Part shown: positions 47,346-59,871 of the stretch, piece after piece
How the letters are laid out: each line of letters opens with the position of its first letter
Position numbering within the stretch: position 1 is the stretch's first letter
DNA from: Tragulus kanchil
Taxonomy: Eukaryota > Chordata > Mammalia > Artiodactyla > Tragulidae
Reading direction: 5' to 3'
Assembly (NCBI GenBank): GCA_022376925.1
Contig: JAIOJX010000032.1
Coordinates: 100,804,794-100,868,793 of the forward strand
DNA length: 64,000 nt
The notes under the pieces: generated by a model
The model's database searches: none
The model's input: only the letters and a program-made list of their open reading frames with translations
What the model was told of the DNA's origin: nothing
Position numbers and translations under genes: made by a program

Positions 47346-48527
47346 CCTCACATGGGCATTATTAATCAGATTCAGTTACTAGCAGCACACCGTGGGAAGG
47401 AAAATAGCAGTAGTCAAAAGTGTGAAGGTTGAAGGGAAAACAGGGCATCCATGCTGGGTGGGATGATGTGGGCAGACGCAGGACGCTTTTGGAGGGGGGG
47501 GCGCGGTTTCTTGGGTAGTAGGGACCCCTGCGGTGCTGATTACACAGGCACACTGGCGACTGCTGTTGCAGGGATACAGCGCTACTAGGGGTTTTTCTAG
47601 CTTGAGCGTGAAGGAGGCACAGCGAATTGGGTCACAGGGACCCTGGCTGTGCCAAATGTGCAGGGCTGTCTCATGTGGGGTTACTGTTCCTTTCTCTAGG
47701 ATCCTAGTGCACACAAAGTTTTGTTTGTGCCCCCCAGAGTCTGTTTCCCCAGCGTTGCGCTGTGGCACTGTAATCCGGCTAATAGCAACTTCCTTCAAGA
47801 GGACTTAGGCTACAGGCCGCTCTTCCCCAGCTGACCCGTGCCTCTGCAGGAGACACTCAAGGCAGGGCTGGCGGGCCTGCCGGCAGCCTTCTACAGGCTG
47901 CTCTCAGTATTCCGGGTGGCCCTCTATTCTGCCGGGTTTGCAAGTTCTCCTAGAGCTCACATTTTCCCAGGCCCTCCCTCTGAGCTGGGGTGAAGTGGGG
48001 GGCGGATAATTTATGGAATTTACTCTCAGTCTGTGAGCTGTTTATGGACTGAGAAGTGCAGCTTTCTATCACCCAGCTTGCCAAGATTCCACTGCTCCTG
48101 TTGGTTCCGTCTGTGAAGCAGCTTCCCAGGGCAGGGAGTCTCTTCCTGCTTCACAACTCCCTTCCTCTGAGTGCAGGCCTCTGTCCCACAACCCCCTGTC
48201 TCTTCTTTCTCCTCCCCCTGCCCTTTTGTCTCTATTCTTTTCTCATGGAGCCCAGATTATCCCCTGGAGGCCTGGAGTCTTCTGTAGTTGCCTACGGCTG
48301 GCGTGTAGTTGTTGTTCCATATCTTGATGAGTTTTTGATGAATTTGTTGGGGAACTGGTGATCTCCCCACCGTATTCCTCCACAATCTTGGAATCGTCCC
48401 TCACATGGGCATTATTAATCAGATTCAGTTACTAGCAGCACACCGTGGGAAGGAAAATAGCAGTAGTCAAAAGTGTGAAGGTTGAAGGGAAAACAGGGCA
48501 TCCATGCTGGGTGGGATGATGTGGGTG
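46448..48527 (+). repeat. Tandem duplication 13 (1053-bp unit)
   Basis: Bases 46448-47473 recur at 47501-48527. The spacer (about 47474-47500) reads cagacgcaggacgcttttgg plus a G run. It looks like a shortened version of 46384-46447, which starts with the same cagacgcaggacg. Again the damage is at the junction only. Confidence 0.95.
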
Positions 48528-48657
48528 TATCACCTCCTCTCCCTGGCCTGCCCCCCACAGAATCAAGGGCAAACTTGGAAACATTTTAATCATCAAGCAG
48601 ATAGTTTGTGTAGCATCCCTGTTATATTACCAGCCCATAAGTGACCCATGGATGAGC

Positions 48658-48793
48658 CATGGAATTCTCCAGGCAAGAATACTGGAGCAGGTAGCCTTTC
48701 CCTTCTCCAGGGGATCTTCCCAACCCAGGGATGGAGGCTAGGTCTCCCGCATTGCAGGTGGGTTCTTTACCATCTGAGCCACCAGAGAAGCCC
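48658..48793 (-). mobile_element. Bov-A2-type SINE fragment, antisense
   Basis: tggaattctccaggcaagaa, ccaggggatcttcccaaccc and gagccaccagagaagccc are the reverse complement of the SINE head monomer. The last 40 bp recur at 49856-49895 at the left edge of a duplicated block. Confidence 0.85.
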
Positions 48794-49156
48794 AAGGTAA
48801 AGATCAGTGACACGAATTTCAGGAGTCAGAAATTTCACCAATGTATGGGTCCCTGAGTCATGGTCTCTAAAAAAAGACTCTGTCCCATAAACTCTGTAAA
48901 ATAGAGCATTTGGAGTAGGTGAAAGTTTCTATTGAAATATAATAATTTCCTTCATAGCTGGTATATGCTACTTCCTATCAGCATCTAAAACAAAGAAGGG
49001 TATAGAAGTTGACAAGGCACTGTCCTGCTCTTCCTTGAGAAGGGCGTGTTTCATTGATAGAAATGAGACTCAAGTCTCTGGTCTTTTTCCCTACAGCAGC
49101 TTCCCATCCCCAGTATTCTCTCAAACCAGTGTGGTGTTTATATTCTCTACTCTTAG

Positions 49157-49252
49157 TTCAGATGGAAAAGCATCACTTAAAAGACTACAGAAGTTCTTCA
49201 AGAAAGAGAAGGACAAAGTGAAGAATAATACCAAGTCAACAGAAAATCTAAG
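49157..49252 (+). CDS. FYB2: FYB2 basic exon (DGKASLKRLQKFFKKEKDK)
   Basis: The acceptor is tcttag at 49151-49156; a later cag six bases downstream gives an immediate stop, so the upstream AG is chosen. The 96 bp read S-SDGKASLKRLQKFFKKEKDK, VKNNTKSTENL with ag left over, and the donor is gtaaaa. The KRLQKFFKKEK stretch is a basic amphipathic helix candidate; in FYB1, basic helical extensions around SH3-like domains contact lipids, so membrane binding is an inference here. An identical copy with the same splice sites is at 50257-50352. The exon is symmetric, so double inclusion would keep frame and could pass unnoticed in gene models. Confidence 0.88.
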
Positions 49253-50256
49253 GTAAAAAGTCCCTTTGAGTTTTTCTTTCTAGGAGAGGATTAGCAGTGC
49301 CAGCCTGCAGTTACACCGCTGATGTTCTCCACCCTGTTGTTCTAGTGAAGGAGAACCAGAAACTAAAACCAAAGGCCCTGGTTACTACCTGCCTCCTCCT
49401 TGCCAGTATTTGAATGACTCACACCTACAGATGCTACTGAGAAAGTGACCATGTCCCTTTTGAAAAAAATGATGAGAAAAGATTGTGAACAAGGGTAGAG
49501 GGAAATTTTCCGTCTTCATCAAAGTCCAGAAAAGGGACTTTCCTCATCATCCTTGGCATATATTCCTGTTGTTACTACTGAGCACTCTGTTACGTTACAT
49601 ATGCTTTCTCAGCCCTACAGGTAGTGGTTTTGTTTACACTTCTGTAGTCTCATTTGCCTATCTTGAGAGAGGCAGTGTGTAGAGAGGGGAGATGAACTTT
49701 TCAGCCGAATGGTCCACATATCTTATGCATGTATGTGTCTTAGCCCTGGAAGGACCCTCCAAGATCACCGCAGCTAATTATCAATGGGAATTGGGAAGGT
49801 TACAATTCACAGGTAGGAGAAAGAGATAGCAGGCCTAGATTCTGGAGCCTAATTTCAGGTGGGTTCTTTACCATCTGAGCCACCAGAGAAGCCCAAGGTA
49901 AAGATCAGTGACACGAATTTCAGGAGTCAGAAATTTCACCAATGTATGGGTCCCTGAGTCATGGTCTCTAAAAAAAGACTCTGTCCCATAAACTCTGTAA
50001 AATAGAGCATTTGGAGTAGGTGAAAGTTTCTATTGAAATATAATAATTTCCTTCATAGCTGGTATATGCTACTTCCTATCAGCATCTAAAACAAAGAAGG
50101 GTATAGAAGTTGACAAGGCACTGTCCTGCTCTTCCTTGAGAAGGGCGTGTTTCATTGATAGAAATGAGACTCAAGTCTCTGGTCTTTTTCCTACAGCAGC
50201 TTCCCATCCCCAGTATTCTCTCAAACCAGTGTGGTGTTTATATTCTCTACTCTTAG

Positions 50257-50352
50257 TTCAGATGGAAAAGCATCACTTAAAAGACTACAGAAGTTCTTCA
50301 AGAAAGAGAAGGACAAAGTGAAGAATAATACCAAGTCAACAGAAAATCTAAG
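50257..50352 (+). other. FYB2: Duplicate copy of the FYB2 basic exon
   Basis: This is identical to the exon at 49157-49252, including splice sites, inside the second copy of a tandem block. Because the exon is 96 bp and symmetric, an annotation pipeline could wrongly report a repeated basic motif in the protein. I treat it as a redundant assembly copy. Confidence 0.8.
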
Positions 50353-51399
50353 GTAAAAAGTCCCTTTGAGTTTTTCTTTCTAGGAGAGGATTAGCAGTGC
50401 CAGCCTGCAGTTACACCGCTGATGTTCTCCACCCTGTTGTTCTAGTGAAGGAGAACCAGAAACTAAAACCAAAGGCCCTGGTTACTACCTGCCTCCTCCT
50501 TGCCAGTATTTGAATGACTCACACCTACAGATGCTACTGAGAAAGTGACCATGTCCCTTTGAAAAAATGATGAGAAAAGATTGTGAACAAGGGTAGAGGG
50601 AAATTTTCCGTCTTCATCAAAGTGCAGAAAACGGACTTTCCTCATCATCCTTGGCATATATTCCTGTTGTTACTACTGAGCACTCTGTTACGTTACATAT
50701 GCTTTCTCAGCCCTACAGGTAGTGGTTTTGTTTACACTTCTGTAGTCTCATTTGCCTATCTTGAGAGAGGCAGTGTGTAGAGAGGGGAGATGAACTTTTC
50801 AGCCGAATGGTCCACATATCTTATGCATGTATGTGTCTTAGCCCTGGAAGGGACCCTCCAAGATCACCGCAGCTAATTATCAATGGGAATTGGGAAGGTT
50901 ACAATTCACAGGTAGGAGAAAGAGATAGCAGGCCTAGATTCTGGAGCCTAATTTCAGCTCTTCTATTTATTCAGTGAGCAACCATAGGCAAGTCACTTCC
51001 ATGTTGCACCCACAGGGACCAAGTTTCTTCTTGCACATAACAAGAGGGAGACTGTGTGGTCTCTTGAAGGCACTTCAGAGAGGGAGGGAGAGAAACATAG
51101 ACATAGATCTGTATTTTATGATAGCCCCAGGTCATTGCATGTATTGACATGGAATTATGTTATTCTACCTTGAGGTTCTAGTCAACTGTGAAACCTTAAA
51201 GACTGCATGTTGGATCTAGATCTACCAAGTGATTTATACACTATATGAGGTTTACAAATTGTAGTCCTAACCATGGAAGAAGAGGGAGTCTGGTTCCAGT
51301 GGACAGTAAGACCTAAAAGCATACTCTGACCTTGGCAGGTTAGATGTTTCTGACAAAAATTATTAGCATGGTACCTTGTAGCCCCTTAAAAATTTGATC

Positions 51400-53547
51400 C
51401 AGGTGAGACTGCGGATGATTTTTTAAAATGAAAATGTGAGTTTCTCTTTCTTAGAACTGTTCAGTGACTGTTTATGACTTTTAGAACAAATATCCAGTCC
51501 TTTTTCATTGCAAGTAAATACTGCTATGGCAGTCCCCTTCCTACTTGTCCAGCTCTATCTGACTCAGATTTGTTCTCAATTCCACCCCATAACACAGGCC
51601 CTGTGTGTATGCCTTGGTGTTTCATTACCCACCCCATCCCGCCCCGCTTGTATCCATGATATTCCATTGGTCTGGAATGCATCTGCCCTTCTCTGTCTTC
51701 CTTTGATAAACAAGAGTTCTAGCCTTCCCTTAAAGTTTGGTAAAATATTACCCCTTCTGGAATGCATTCCTTGACCTTTTCTACCCAAACCTGTATTACT
51801 GGTTTCTCTTCTGTGTTTCCATAAGAACCTGTGCACATCTTATAACATTTATTAATGCTACCAAGAAACCCTGTTCCTTACAGTCGGAGAATTTCAGCAT
51901 AAGAATCGTTATTACCTAGTCTGACCCACTACACAAGCTTCTCTGCAAATATTCCTAAGAAGCCAAATCTCTGTGTCTGCATAAGTCTATAGAGATAATA
52001 TTCACTACATTCAGGGGCAAATCTTCCATTTTTAGGAAAGTCTGAAAAGATTTTTTCCTCTTAAATTTTGCCAAAATCTGCCCCTCTAGTTTTTCAATTA
52101 ATAGCATGGAGACATACCAAGGTAGCACAGAGCTTTGTCTACCTTTTGTCCCCAGACCTGTAAGACTGAACCTAAATTGCTTAAAATACATGGATTTTTT
52201 TTTTCTACCACATCATACTTCCTTCCATGTGATCTACTTAACTATGAGTTTGAAGAAAACCAGGCCATCTACTTAGCCAAGTATCCTCTCCTACTTAGCA
52301 CATTTACCAGCTTCCATTTCCACCTGGCCTAGAATTCTCCCCTCAAATCACTTCTTTGATTAAACATATACCTACTCAGGGTCCAGTGTCTCCAGAGGGT
52401 CATCTTGCTCACCATATGTACCCCATATTGGTTGTGTCGGTTTGGCACCTTGGAAGGTTCAGAAGGTCCAGTGTCCCAAATCAGAGGCAGGTGAGACTGC
52501 GGATGATTTTTTAAAATGAAAATGTGAGTTTCTCTTTCTTAGAACTGTTCAGTGACTGTTTATGACTTTTAGAACAAATATCCAGTCCTTTTTCATTGCA
52601 AGTAAATACTGCTATGGCAGTCCCCTTCCTACTTGTCCAGCTCTATCTGACTCAGATTTGTTCTCAATTCCACCCCATAACACAGGCCCTGTGTGTATGC
52701 CTTGGTGTTTCATTACCCACCCCATCCCGCCCCGCTTGTATCCATGATATTCCATTGGTCTGGAATGCATCTGCCCTTCTCTGTCTTCCTTTGATAAACA
52801 AGAGTTCTAGCCTTCCCTTAAAGTTTGGTAAAATATTACCCCTTCTGGAATGCATTCCTTGACCTTTTCTACCCAAACCTGTATTACTGGTTTCTCTTCT
52901 GTGTTTCCATAAGAACCTGTGCACATCTTATAACATTTATTAATGCTACCAAGAAACCCTGTTCCTTACAGTCGGAGAATTTCAGCATAAGAATCGTTAT
53001 TACCTAGTCTGACCCACTACACAAGCTTCTCTGCAAATATTCCTAAGAAGCCAAATCTCTGTGTCTGCATAAGTCTATAGAGATAATATTCACTACATTC
53101 AGGGGCAAATCTTCCATTTTTAGGAAAGTCTGAAAAGATTTTTTCCTCTTAAATTTTGCCAAAATCTGCCCCTCTAGTTTTTCAATTAATAGCATGGAGA
53201 CATACCAAGGTAGCACAGAGCTTTGTCTACCTTTTGTCCCCAGACCTGTAAGACTGAACCTAAATTGCTTAAAATACATGGATTTTTTTTTTCTACCACA
53301 TCATACTTCCTTCCATGTGATCTACTTAACTATGAGTTTGAAGAAAACCAGGCCATCTACTTAGCCAAGTATCCTCTCCTACTTAGCACATTTACCAGCT
53401 TCCATTTCCACCTGGCCTAGAATTCTCCCCTCAAATCACTTCTTTGATTAAACATATACCTACTCAGGGTCCAGTGTCTCCAGAGGGTCATCTTGCTCAC
53501 CATATGTACCCCATATTGGTTGTATCGGATTGGCACCTTGGAAGGTT
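51400..53547 (+). repeat. Tandem duplication 15 (1088-bp unit)
   Basis: Bases 51400-52459 recur at 52488-53547. Just before the second copy, the first copy's right end (gtgtcggtttggcacc, then gttcagaaggtccagtg) looks like a damaged version of the second copy's gtatcggattggcacc and following bases. No exon inside. Confidence 0.95.
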
Positions 53548-53838
53548 AGAAGGCAGAAATCAGATTCTGTGGACAGAGAAGGGAAGGGCTGTGGAAAGCC
53601 TGAGACAGTCCCATTAGGAAAGAGGGTGCAGATGGTCACTGGGGGTAAATAAGCTCCTTTACAGAAGGGGGGAAAGACAATCAGAACAAAGCTGCAGGAA
53701 AGGGTAGCTTCATATTGATATCTTCCCCCCAAGCATCCAAATCAAGAAACCTAGTCATCAGTGTGATTTGAGATGTATCAGCAAGAATTTCTGAACATGG
53801 CTTTCTCCCTTAACCCTGTTTCTTTCATCAATTAACAG

Positions 53839-53867
53839 GGCATCATTCATTTCACTGCCTGAGATAG
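53839..53867 (+). CDS. FYB2: FYB2 29-bp microexon (ASFISLPEI)
   Basis: The acceptor aattaacag and the donor gtaagt enclose 29 bp. With ag from the previous exon the frame is R-ASFISLPEI and one g is left over; the g joins at of the next exon to give Asp. The peptide aligns with the position of a short hydrophobic stretch I recall before RSQE in human FYB2, which supports reality. An identical copy lies at 54946-54974. Inclusion of both would shift the frame. Confidence 0.78.
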
Positions 53868-54945
53868 GTAAGTGACATTTGCTTATTACTGGAACATATA
53901 AGAGTCTGAGAAAGAAGTAGTCATCTTTCCTGAACTCCACATTTAACGAAAAACTGATATATTAAAATCAAAGGAGGATTTTACACAATAGCATCACTTA
54001 CTTTGGGGAAGATGGGTAACCTTTCTCAAGTGTCTCCTTATAGACCAGGCCTCTTAAATCTGAGAAAGAGACACATTATCCATTTTTAGGATGGCTCTGA
54101 CTCACATCTATATTTTAGTGACCTAGGATTTGTGTTCAAGTCTTTGATTACAAAGTGTGTGCATTTTACATTATACCACGTAACCTCTTAATGGAGTTAA
54201 CAGCCGCTCACCTGAATTAAGACAAAGTGACTTGAACATGACCACTTTGCAGTAGACATGCTAAGTGAATCAGGGATGAGTCACTAGAATTTTTAAAAGC
54301 ATGGAGACATACCAAGGTAGCACAGAGCTTTGTCTACCTTTTGTCCCCAGACCTGTAAGACTGAACCTAAATTGCTTAAAATACATGGATTTTTTTTTTC
54401 TACCACATCATACTTCCTTCCATGTGATCTACTTAACTATGAGTTTGAAGAAAACCAGGCCATCTACTTAGCCAAGTATCCTCTCCTACTTAGCACATTT
54501 ACCAGCTTCCATTTCCACCTGGCCTAGAATTCTCCCCTCAAATCACTTCTTTGATTAAACATATACCTACTCAGGGTCCAGTGTCTCCAGAGGGTCATCT
54601 TGCTCACCATATGTACCCCATATTGGTTGTATCGGATTGGCACCTTGGAAGGTTAGAAGGCAGAAATCAGATTCTGTGGACAGAGAAGGGAAGGGCTGTG
54701 GAAAGCCTGAGACAGTCCCATTAGGAAAGAGGGTGCAGATGGTCACTGGGGGTAAATAAGCTCCTTTACAGAAGGGGGGAAAGACAATCAGAACAAAGCT
54801 GCAGGAAAGGGTAGCTTCATATTGATATCTTCCCCCCAAGCATCCAAATCAAGAAACCTAGTCATCAGTGTGATTTGAGATGTATCAGCAAGAATTTCTG
54901 AACATGGCTTTCTCCCTTAACCCTGTTTCTTTCATCAATTAACAG

Positions 54946-54974
54946 GGCATCATTCATTTCACTGCCTGAGATAG
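54946..54974 (+). other. FYB2: Duplicate copy of the FYB2 29-bp microexon
   Basis: Exon and splice sites are identical to those 1107 bp upstream, in the second copy of a tandem unit. At 29 bp, using both copies would break the frame before the second YDDV. Treated as redundant. Confidence 0.78.
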
Positions 54975-55274
54975 GTAAGTGACATTTGCTTATTACTGGA
55001 ACATATAAGAGTCTGAGAAAGAAGTAGTCATCTTTCCTGAACTCCACATTTAACGAAAAACTGATATATTAAAATCAAAGGAGGATTTTACACAATAGCA
55101 TCACTTACTTTGGGGAAGATGGGTAACCTTTCTCAAGTGTCTCCTTATAGACCAGGCCTCTTAAATCTGAGAAAGAGACACATTATCCATTTTTAGGATG
55201 GCTCTGACTCACATCTATATTTTAGTGACCTAGGATTTGTGTTCAAGTCTTTGATTACAAAGTGTGTGCATTTT

Positions 55275-57333
55275 ACATTATACCACGTAACCTCTTAATG
55301 GAGTTAACAGCCGGCTCACCTGAATTAAGACAAAGTGACTTGAACATGACCACTTTGCAGTAGACATGCTAAGTGAATCAGGGATGAGTCACTAGAATAT
55401 TGTTTACTTTGCTATAAAAGCAATAGTGCACAGATGAGCAGAGTCTTTGACATATAGTGTGCTCACTCACAATCATGTTCCCGACGTCGAACGTGTCAAT
55501 AAGAGAGGGCCATGTGTTCTGTTGTTTGTTGGGTTGAGTTTATTGGCTTTAGCCACAGTGGCTACTGTGACTTTTCCTCTGACTTGGCAATTCAAGTGTG
55601 TTATGTTCCACAAATATGAGTTTCCTGTGCCAAATAACAAATAATTATATAAGGCTGGTATAATCTCATCTCCCAAAATATCTTTGGTCTATGTAAAAAA
55701 TGAAAGTCAACTTAGAATAGGTATGCATTTTGCCTCCATCCAAATTTATGAATAACTGAATGTGAATTAAGTGGTGAGCCACTTGAATATTATGGAAGTC
55801 TAGGTAGAGGACCAAGGAATGTGAATATCCTAAACTGAAAACACCTAGTTATGATTATGGACTGTTAGATTCAATTTTACACAAGGTTATCATAAAGAAG
55901 CAGTTGTCAGTGGTTTGAAATAAAAATCATGGAAGAAAAACCAACATGAATGTCCTATTAAACTGGTGTTTCCCCTCAGAATTCAGCCCTCCGTTCTAGT
56001 AGTGTAACATCTTTGTCCAATTCCAGGTTGATTGGAACCCAGTCTCAACATGATCCTTTCAGCAACTCATATTTTCTGTAATTCACATGAAATCAGATAT
56101 AAACATTTATGCATGTGCTTGAGATACTAGGACATGTCACTGTTTTTTAATCCTCAGCTGAACTTTTTCTCAAATGTGTATCTTTTTTGTTCTTTGATCC
56201 TTTCAGCCTATCTGTAGTCTATGATCAGAGTTTGATAAAAGAGGCTCAGAGATACATGAACACAATTAAGTAAATGTGTATAATTTGAAAAGCTGAGGAT
56301 TTAAACATTATACCACGTAACCTCTTAATGGAGTTAACAGCCGGCTCACCTGAATTAAGACAAAGTGACTTGAACATGACCACTTTGCAGTAGACATGCT
56401 AAGTGAATCAGGGATGAGTCACTAGAATATTGTTTACTTTGCTATAAAAGCAATAGTGCACAGATGAGCAGAGTCTTTGACATATAGTGTGCTCACTCAC
56501 AATCATGTTCCCGACGTCGAACGTGTCAATAAGAGAGGGCCATGTGTTCTGTTGTTTGTTGGGTTGAGTTTATTGGCTTTAGCCACAGTGGCTACTGTGA
56601 CTTTTCCTCTGACTTGGCAATTCAAGTGTGTTATGTTCCACAAATATGAGTTTCCTGTGCCAAATAACAAATAATTATATAAGGCTGGTATAATCTCATC
56701 TCCCAAAATATCTTTGGTCTATGTAAAAAATGAAAGTCAACTTAGAATAGGTATGCATTTTGCCTCCATCCAAATTTATGAATAACTGAATGTGAATTAA
56801 GTGGTGAGCCACTTGAATATTATGGAAGTCTAGGTAGAGGACCAAGGAATGTGAATATCCTAAACTGAAAACACCTAGTTATGATTATGGACTGTTAGAT
56901 TCAATTTTACACAAGGTTATCATAAAGAAGCAGTTGTCAGTGGTTTGAAATAAAAATCATGGAAGAAAAACCAACATGAATGTCCTATTAAACTGGTGTT
57001 TCCCCTCAGAATTCAGCCCTCCGTTCTAGTAGTGTAACATCTTTGTCCAATTCCAGGTTGATTGGAACCCAGTCTCAACATGATCCTTTCAGCAACTCAT
57101 ATTTTCTGTAATTCACATGAAATCAGATATAAACATTTATGCATGTGCTTGAGATACTAGGACATGTCACTGTTTTTTAATCCTCAGCTGAACTTTTTCT
57201 CAAATGTGTATCTTTTTTTTGTTCTTTGATCCTTTCAGCCTATCTGTAGTCTATGATCAGAGTTTGATAAAAGAGGCTCAGAGATACATGAACACAATTA
57301 AGTAAATGTGTATAATTTGAAAAGCTGAGGATT
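55275..57333 (+). repeat. Tandem duplication 17 (1030-bp unit)
   Basis: Bases 55275-56304 recur at 56305-57333. The only change noticed is a longer T run in the second copy (tatctttttt versus tatctttttttt). It is chained to the previous duplication and ends just before the second YDDV exon. Confidence 0.95.
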
Positions 57334-57383
57334 GTATAAAGCATATCAAATAACAGACTATTTTTATCCTATCTTGATCCTAG

Positions 57384-57444
57384 ATCTTAGGTCCCAGGAA
57401 GATATTATCTATGATGATGTGGCCATAAATGGAAAACAGCCAGA
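57384..57444 (+). CDS. FYB2: FYB2 exon with second YDDV motif
   Basis: The acceptor gatcctag and the donor gtaagt bound 61 bp reading D-LRSQEDIIYDDVAINGKQP with ga left over. YDDV at 57410-57421 is the second tyrosine motif of this type in the window and is again a candidate SLP-76-type SH2 docking site, by analogy with FYB1. The exon lies just after the last duplicated block, in unique sequence, and its phases match both neighbours (g+at gives Asp; ga+t gives Asp). Confidence 0.9.
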
Positions 57445-57929
57445 GTAAGTCAGTTGACTGAATTGGTCATCTCTGCTGATGTTTAAGCCTTTCCTGATGC
57501 TTTGTTAACTATGATCAGAGGGCCACCTCTTCAGATCCTTGGTTGTCCCCACTAGGGAAAGGGACACCTAACAGTTGTAGGAGCTTTGTTCCTTACCTTT
57601 GAGTTTACACACCTGAAACATTTTCAATATACTTCCTCATCTGCTGGCTGTTGCTCCTCCTGGTTGGTTGGTTGGCCTTGGTTTTGTGTGCATGTGTGTG
57701 TTTTAATCCTGCCATTCATCTCTTTAAAAATTATGTGTTCTCAGACTTCCTTTATCAGTTCTCCTCCCTTCTTCCTCTTTATATCCTTGAATGGTCTCAT
57801 CCATATCTAGGGCTTTAATTATAACCTTTGTAGTAATGCTATCAAAGTTGACAATTTTGAGGTCAGATTTCTCTCTTTACTTGAATAAGCCTGCTAGATG
57901 ACTCTACTTGAGACTCACAATTCCATAAT

Positions 57930-58420
57930 AACTCATGATCTCAACTGATCCCACGCAATATGATCCCTTTCTTCTACTCTCTATGTCAGTGGTTGTTTCA
58001 ATAAACAGTTACTCAGACCAGAACCCTGGGCATTGTCCTCTTCCTCCCCTGCCCCTCTTCTATGTCAGTAACTCTCAAAACGTGTCTGCTTCCCCATCCT
58101 CACTGTGCAGTCACATGCAGGCATCTATAGTTTCTCAGCTGGATTACTGCAACAACCTGTTGAATGGCCACCTCACCTCTACTTCACTTTATTTTCCAAA
58201 CTTCAGGATCACACTGTAATAAAACCCACCACTCACTAGCTTAAAATAGTTAGTGTTTGTCCATTGCTCTCAGGATGAAATCCAAATTGCTTAAGAAGAC
58301 CTCAAGTTCATTACTGCTACCGTCCCTGGCAAGCTCTCAGCCTCAACTGTACTTCCCACTCACCCACTACTCCTGTGTTCCACCCATACTGTATTATTTG
58401 GGTGTTTTTTGAATTAATCA
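57930..58420 (+). repeat. L2-like old LINE remnant
   Basis: tctcagctggattactgcaacaacctgttgaatgg, cttcaggatcacactg, ttgctctcaggatgaaatcc and gcctcaactgtacttcccac follow the order of a mammalian L2-type 3' region. Degraded, no coding capacity. Confidence 0.5.
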
Positions 58421-58929
58421 AGCTATCCAGCATGTCTAGACTTTCTCATTTGTTCCAACTTCTTCAATTAATCCAACAAATCTTTCCTGAGTATGTACTG
58501 TATGCCTGGCACTGCAGGAAGTGCTGGGTATAAAGTAGTGAAGAAACCATACAATTCCCATTCCTATCTGATTGAAGAGACAGATCAATAAAGTGATCTA
58601 CAATTAAACATAGGGATTTGATTGCTTTAGATATTCTGAAAGAGTGGGCATATGCTATGTGTGTTGAGAGGAGGCTGATAGTCACTTCAGAGTAGATGCC
58701 TGGGAAAAGCCTTTCCTCCAAGGTTAGAATTTAAGAACAAATTGTTTTGCCTGTAACACACTTGCCATGCTTTTGCTTGATTATTTTATCCTTCATTATT
58801 TAAAACTTTCAGATTTTGCTTCCCCCAGGAAGTCCTCTCTGAGCTTATCTAATGTGGGTTATGTACCCTTTTATCAGAACGTGTTTTTTTTTTTTTTTTC
58901 TTTTTCTCACAGCTGTATTGGTTTTGTTG

Positions 58930-59227
58930 GGTTTTTAATTTTTAAAATTTATTTATTTATTTTTGGCTATTCTGGGTTTTCACTGCTGCTACAGGCTCTT
59001 CTCCAGTTGCAGGAAGTGGGGGCAACTCTCTAGTTGAAGTGAGCAGGCTTCTTGTTGTGGTGACTTCTCTTGTTTTGGAACTCGGGCTCTAGGGGTCACA
59101 GGCTTCAGTAGTTGTGATTCACGGGCTTAGTTGCTCCACAACATGTGGGATCTTCCCCGATCATGGATCGAACACGTCTCCTGCATTGAAAGGGGAACTC
59201 TTCACCGCTGAGCTACCAGGCAAGCCC
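58930..59227 (-). mobile_element. CHR-type SINE, antisense
   Basis: ttatttatttatttttggctattctgggtt, then cttcagtagttgtgattcac, and the head gagctaccaggcaagccc. Similar in structure to the element at 11405-11762. Confidence 0.8.
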
Positions 59228-59871
59228 TGTGTCGGTCTTATTTCTTGCCCATCTCCTCCTCTAGATGGAAACATCCTGACGTGGGGACTGTGGCTTTCTG
59301 ATCTATATCATGTGGCCTCGTACCAAAAGATAGTTTGTTAAATTGTTTCACAAAGAAGGACCTGCTTTCAAAAGATTTGCAAAATAATTGGAAGGTCAGA
59401 ATAGGTGAAGCTATTTCCATTTTGGGGGATCAGAAAAATCTCTGTGCCAAGCTGAAGAAGCAAGGATAGGAAACAGTTTGTCAGGTGGAGAGTGGGGATT
59501 GAGAGAGAAAGAAGTGGCGATGGTATGCTGTGGGGAGAGGGCTGGGCAGCTGTGCAAAGGAAGGACATGTTGGCAATGTTCACTAGACCGTGAGGCACAT
59601 GCACAGGAAAGTTTTCCTGCATGAGCAGGAAATGTCTTTTGGCAGGAGATGGAGGAGAGCCTGGAGTTTAAAACTGGAGCTGTAAGAAAACAAAATGTGG
59701 TCACTTTTTGGTGAGAAGACGTCATAATAGAAGTGAGCATTTTGGAAGCTTTTTTTTTTCTTTTGATAAACAGTCTTGGAATAATGCTACCACAGACTGA
59801 GAGGGAATTAGCCTATCACAGGTGCCTATTCTTTAGAGCCTAGAATTTGGTGTTTAAAAGTGTATCTCGAG

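Larger units (their letters stand above)
48755..50957 (+). repeat. Tandem duplication 14 (1101-bp unit), copies the basic exon
   Basis: Bases 48755-49855 recur at 49856-50957. Small indels in short runs (tttccctac/tttcctac; tgaaaaaaatga/gaaaaaatga) and two substitutions near 49527/50626 distinguish the copies. The left edge cuts through a SINE. Confidence 0.95.
53192..55398 (+). repeat. Tandem duplication 16 (1107-bp unit), copies the microexon
   Basis: Bases 53194-54291 recur at 54301-55398, with a one-base difference near the junction (cagccgctcacc versus cagccggctcacc). It is chained to the preceding unit, so the agcatggagacatacc segment occurs three times. Confidence 0.95.

Noticed and set aside
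49157..49162. Alternative acceptor cag at 49160-49162
   Set aside because: Using it would put a stop codon six codons into the exon; the upstream tcttag keeps the FYB2 frame.
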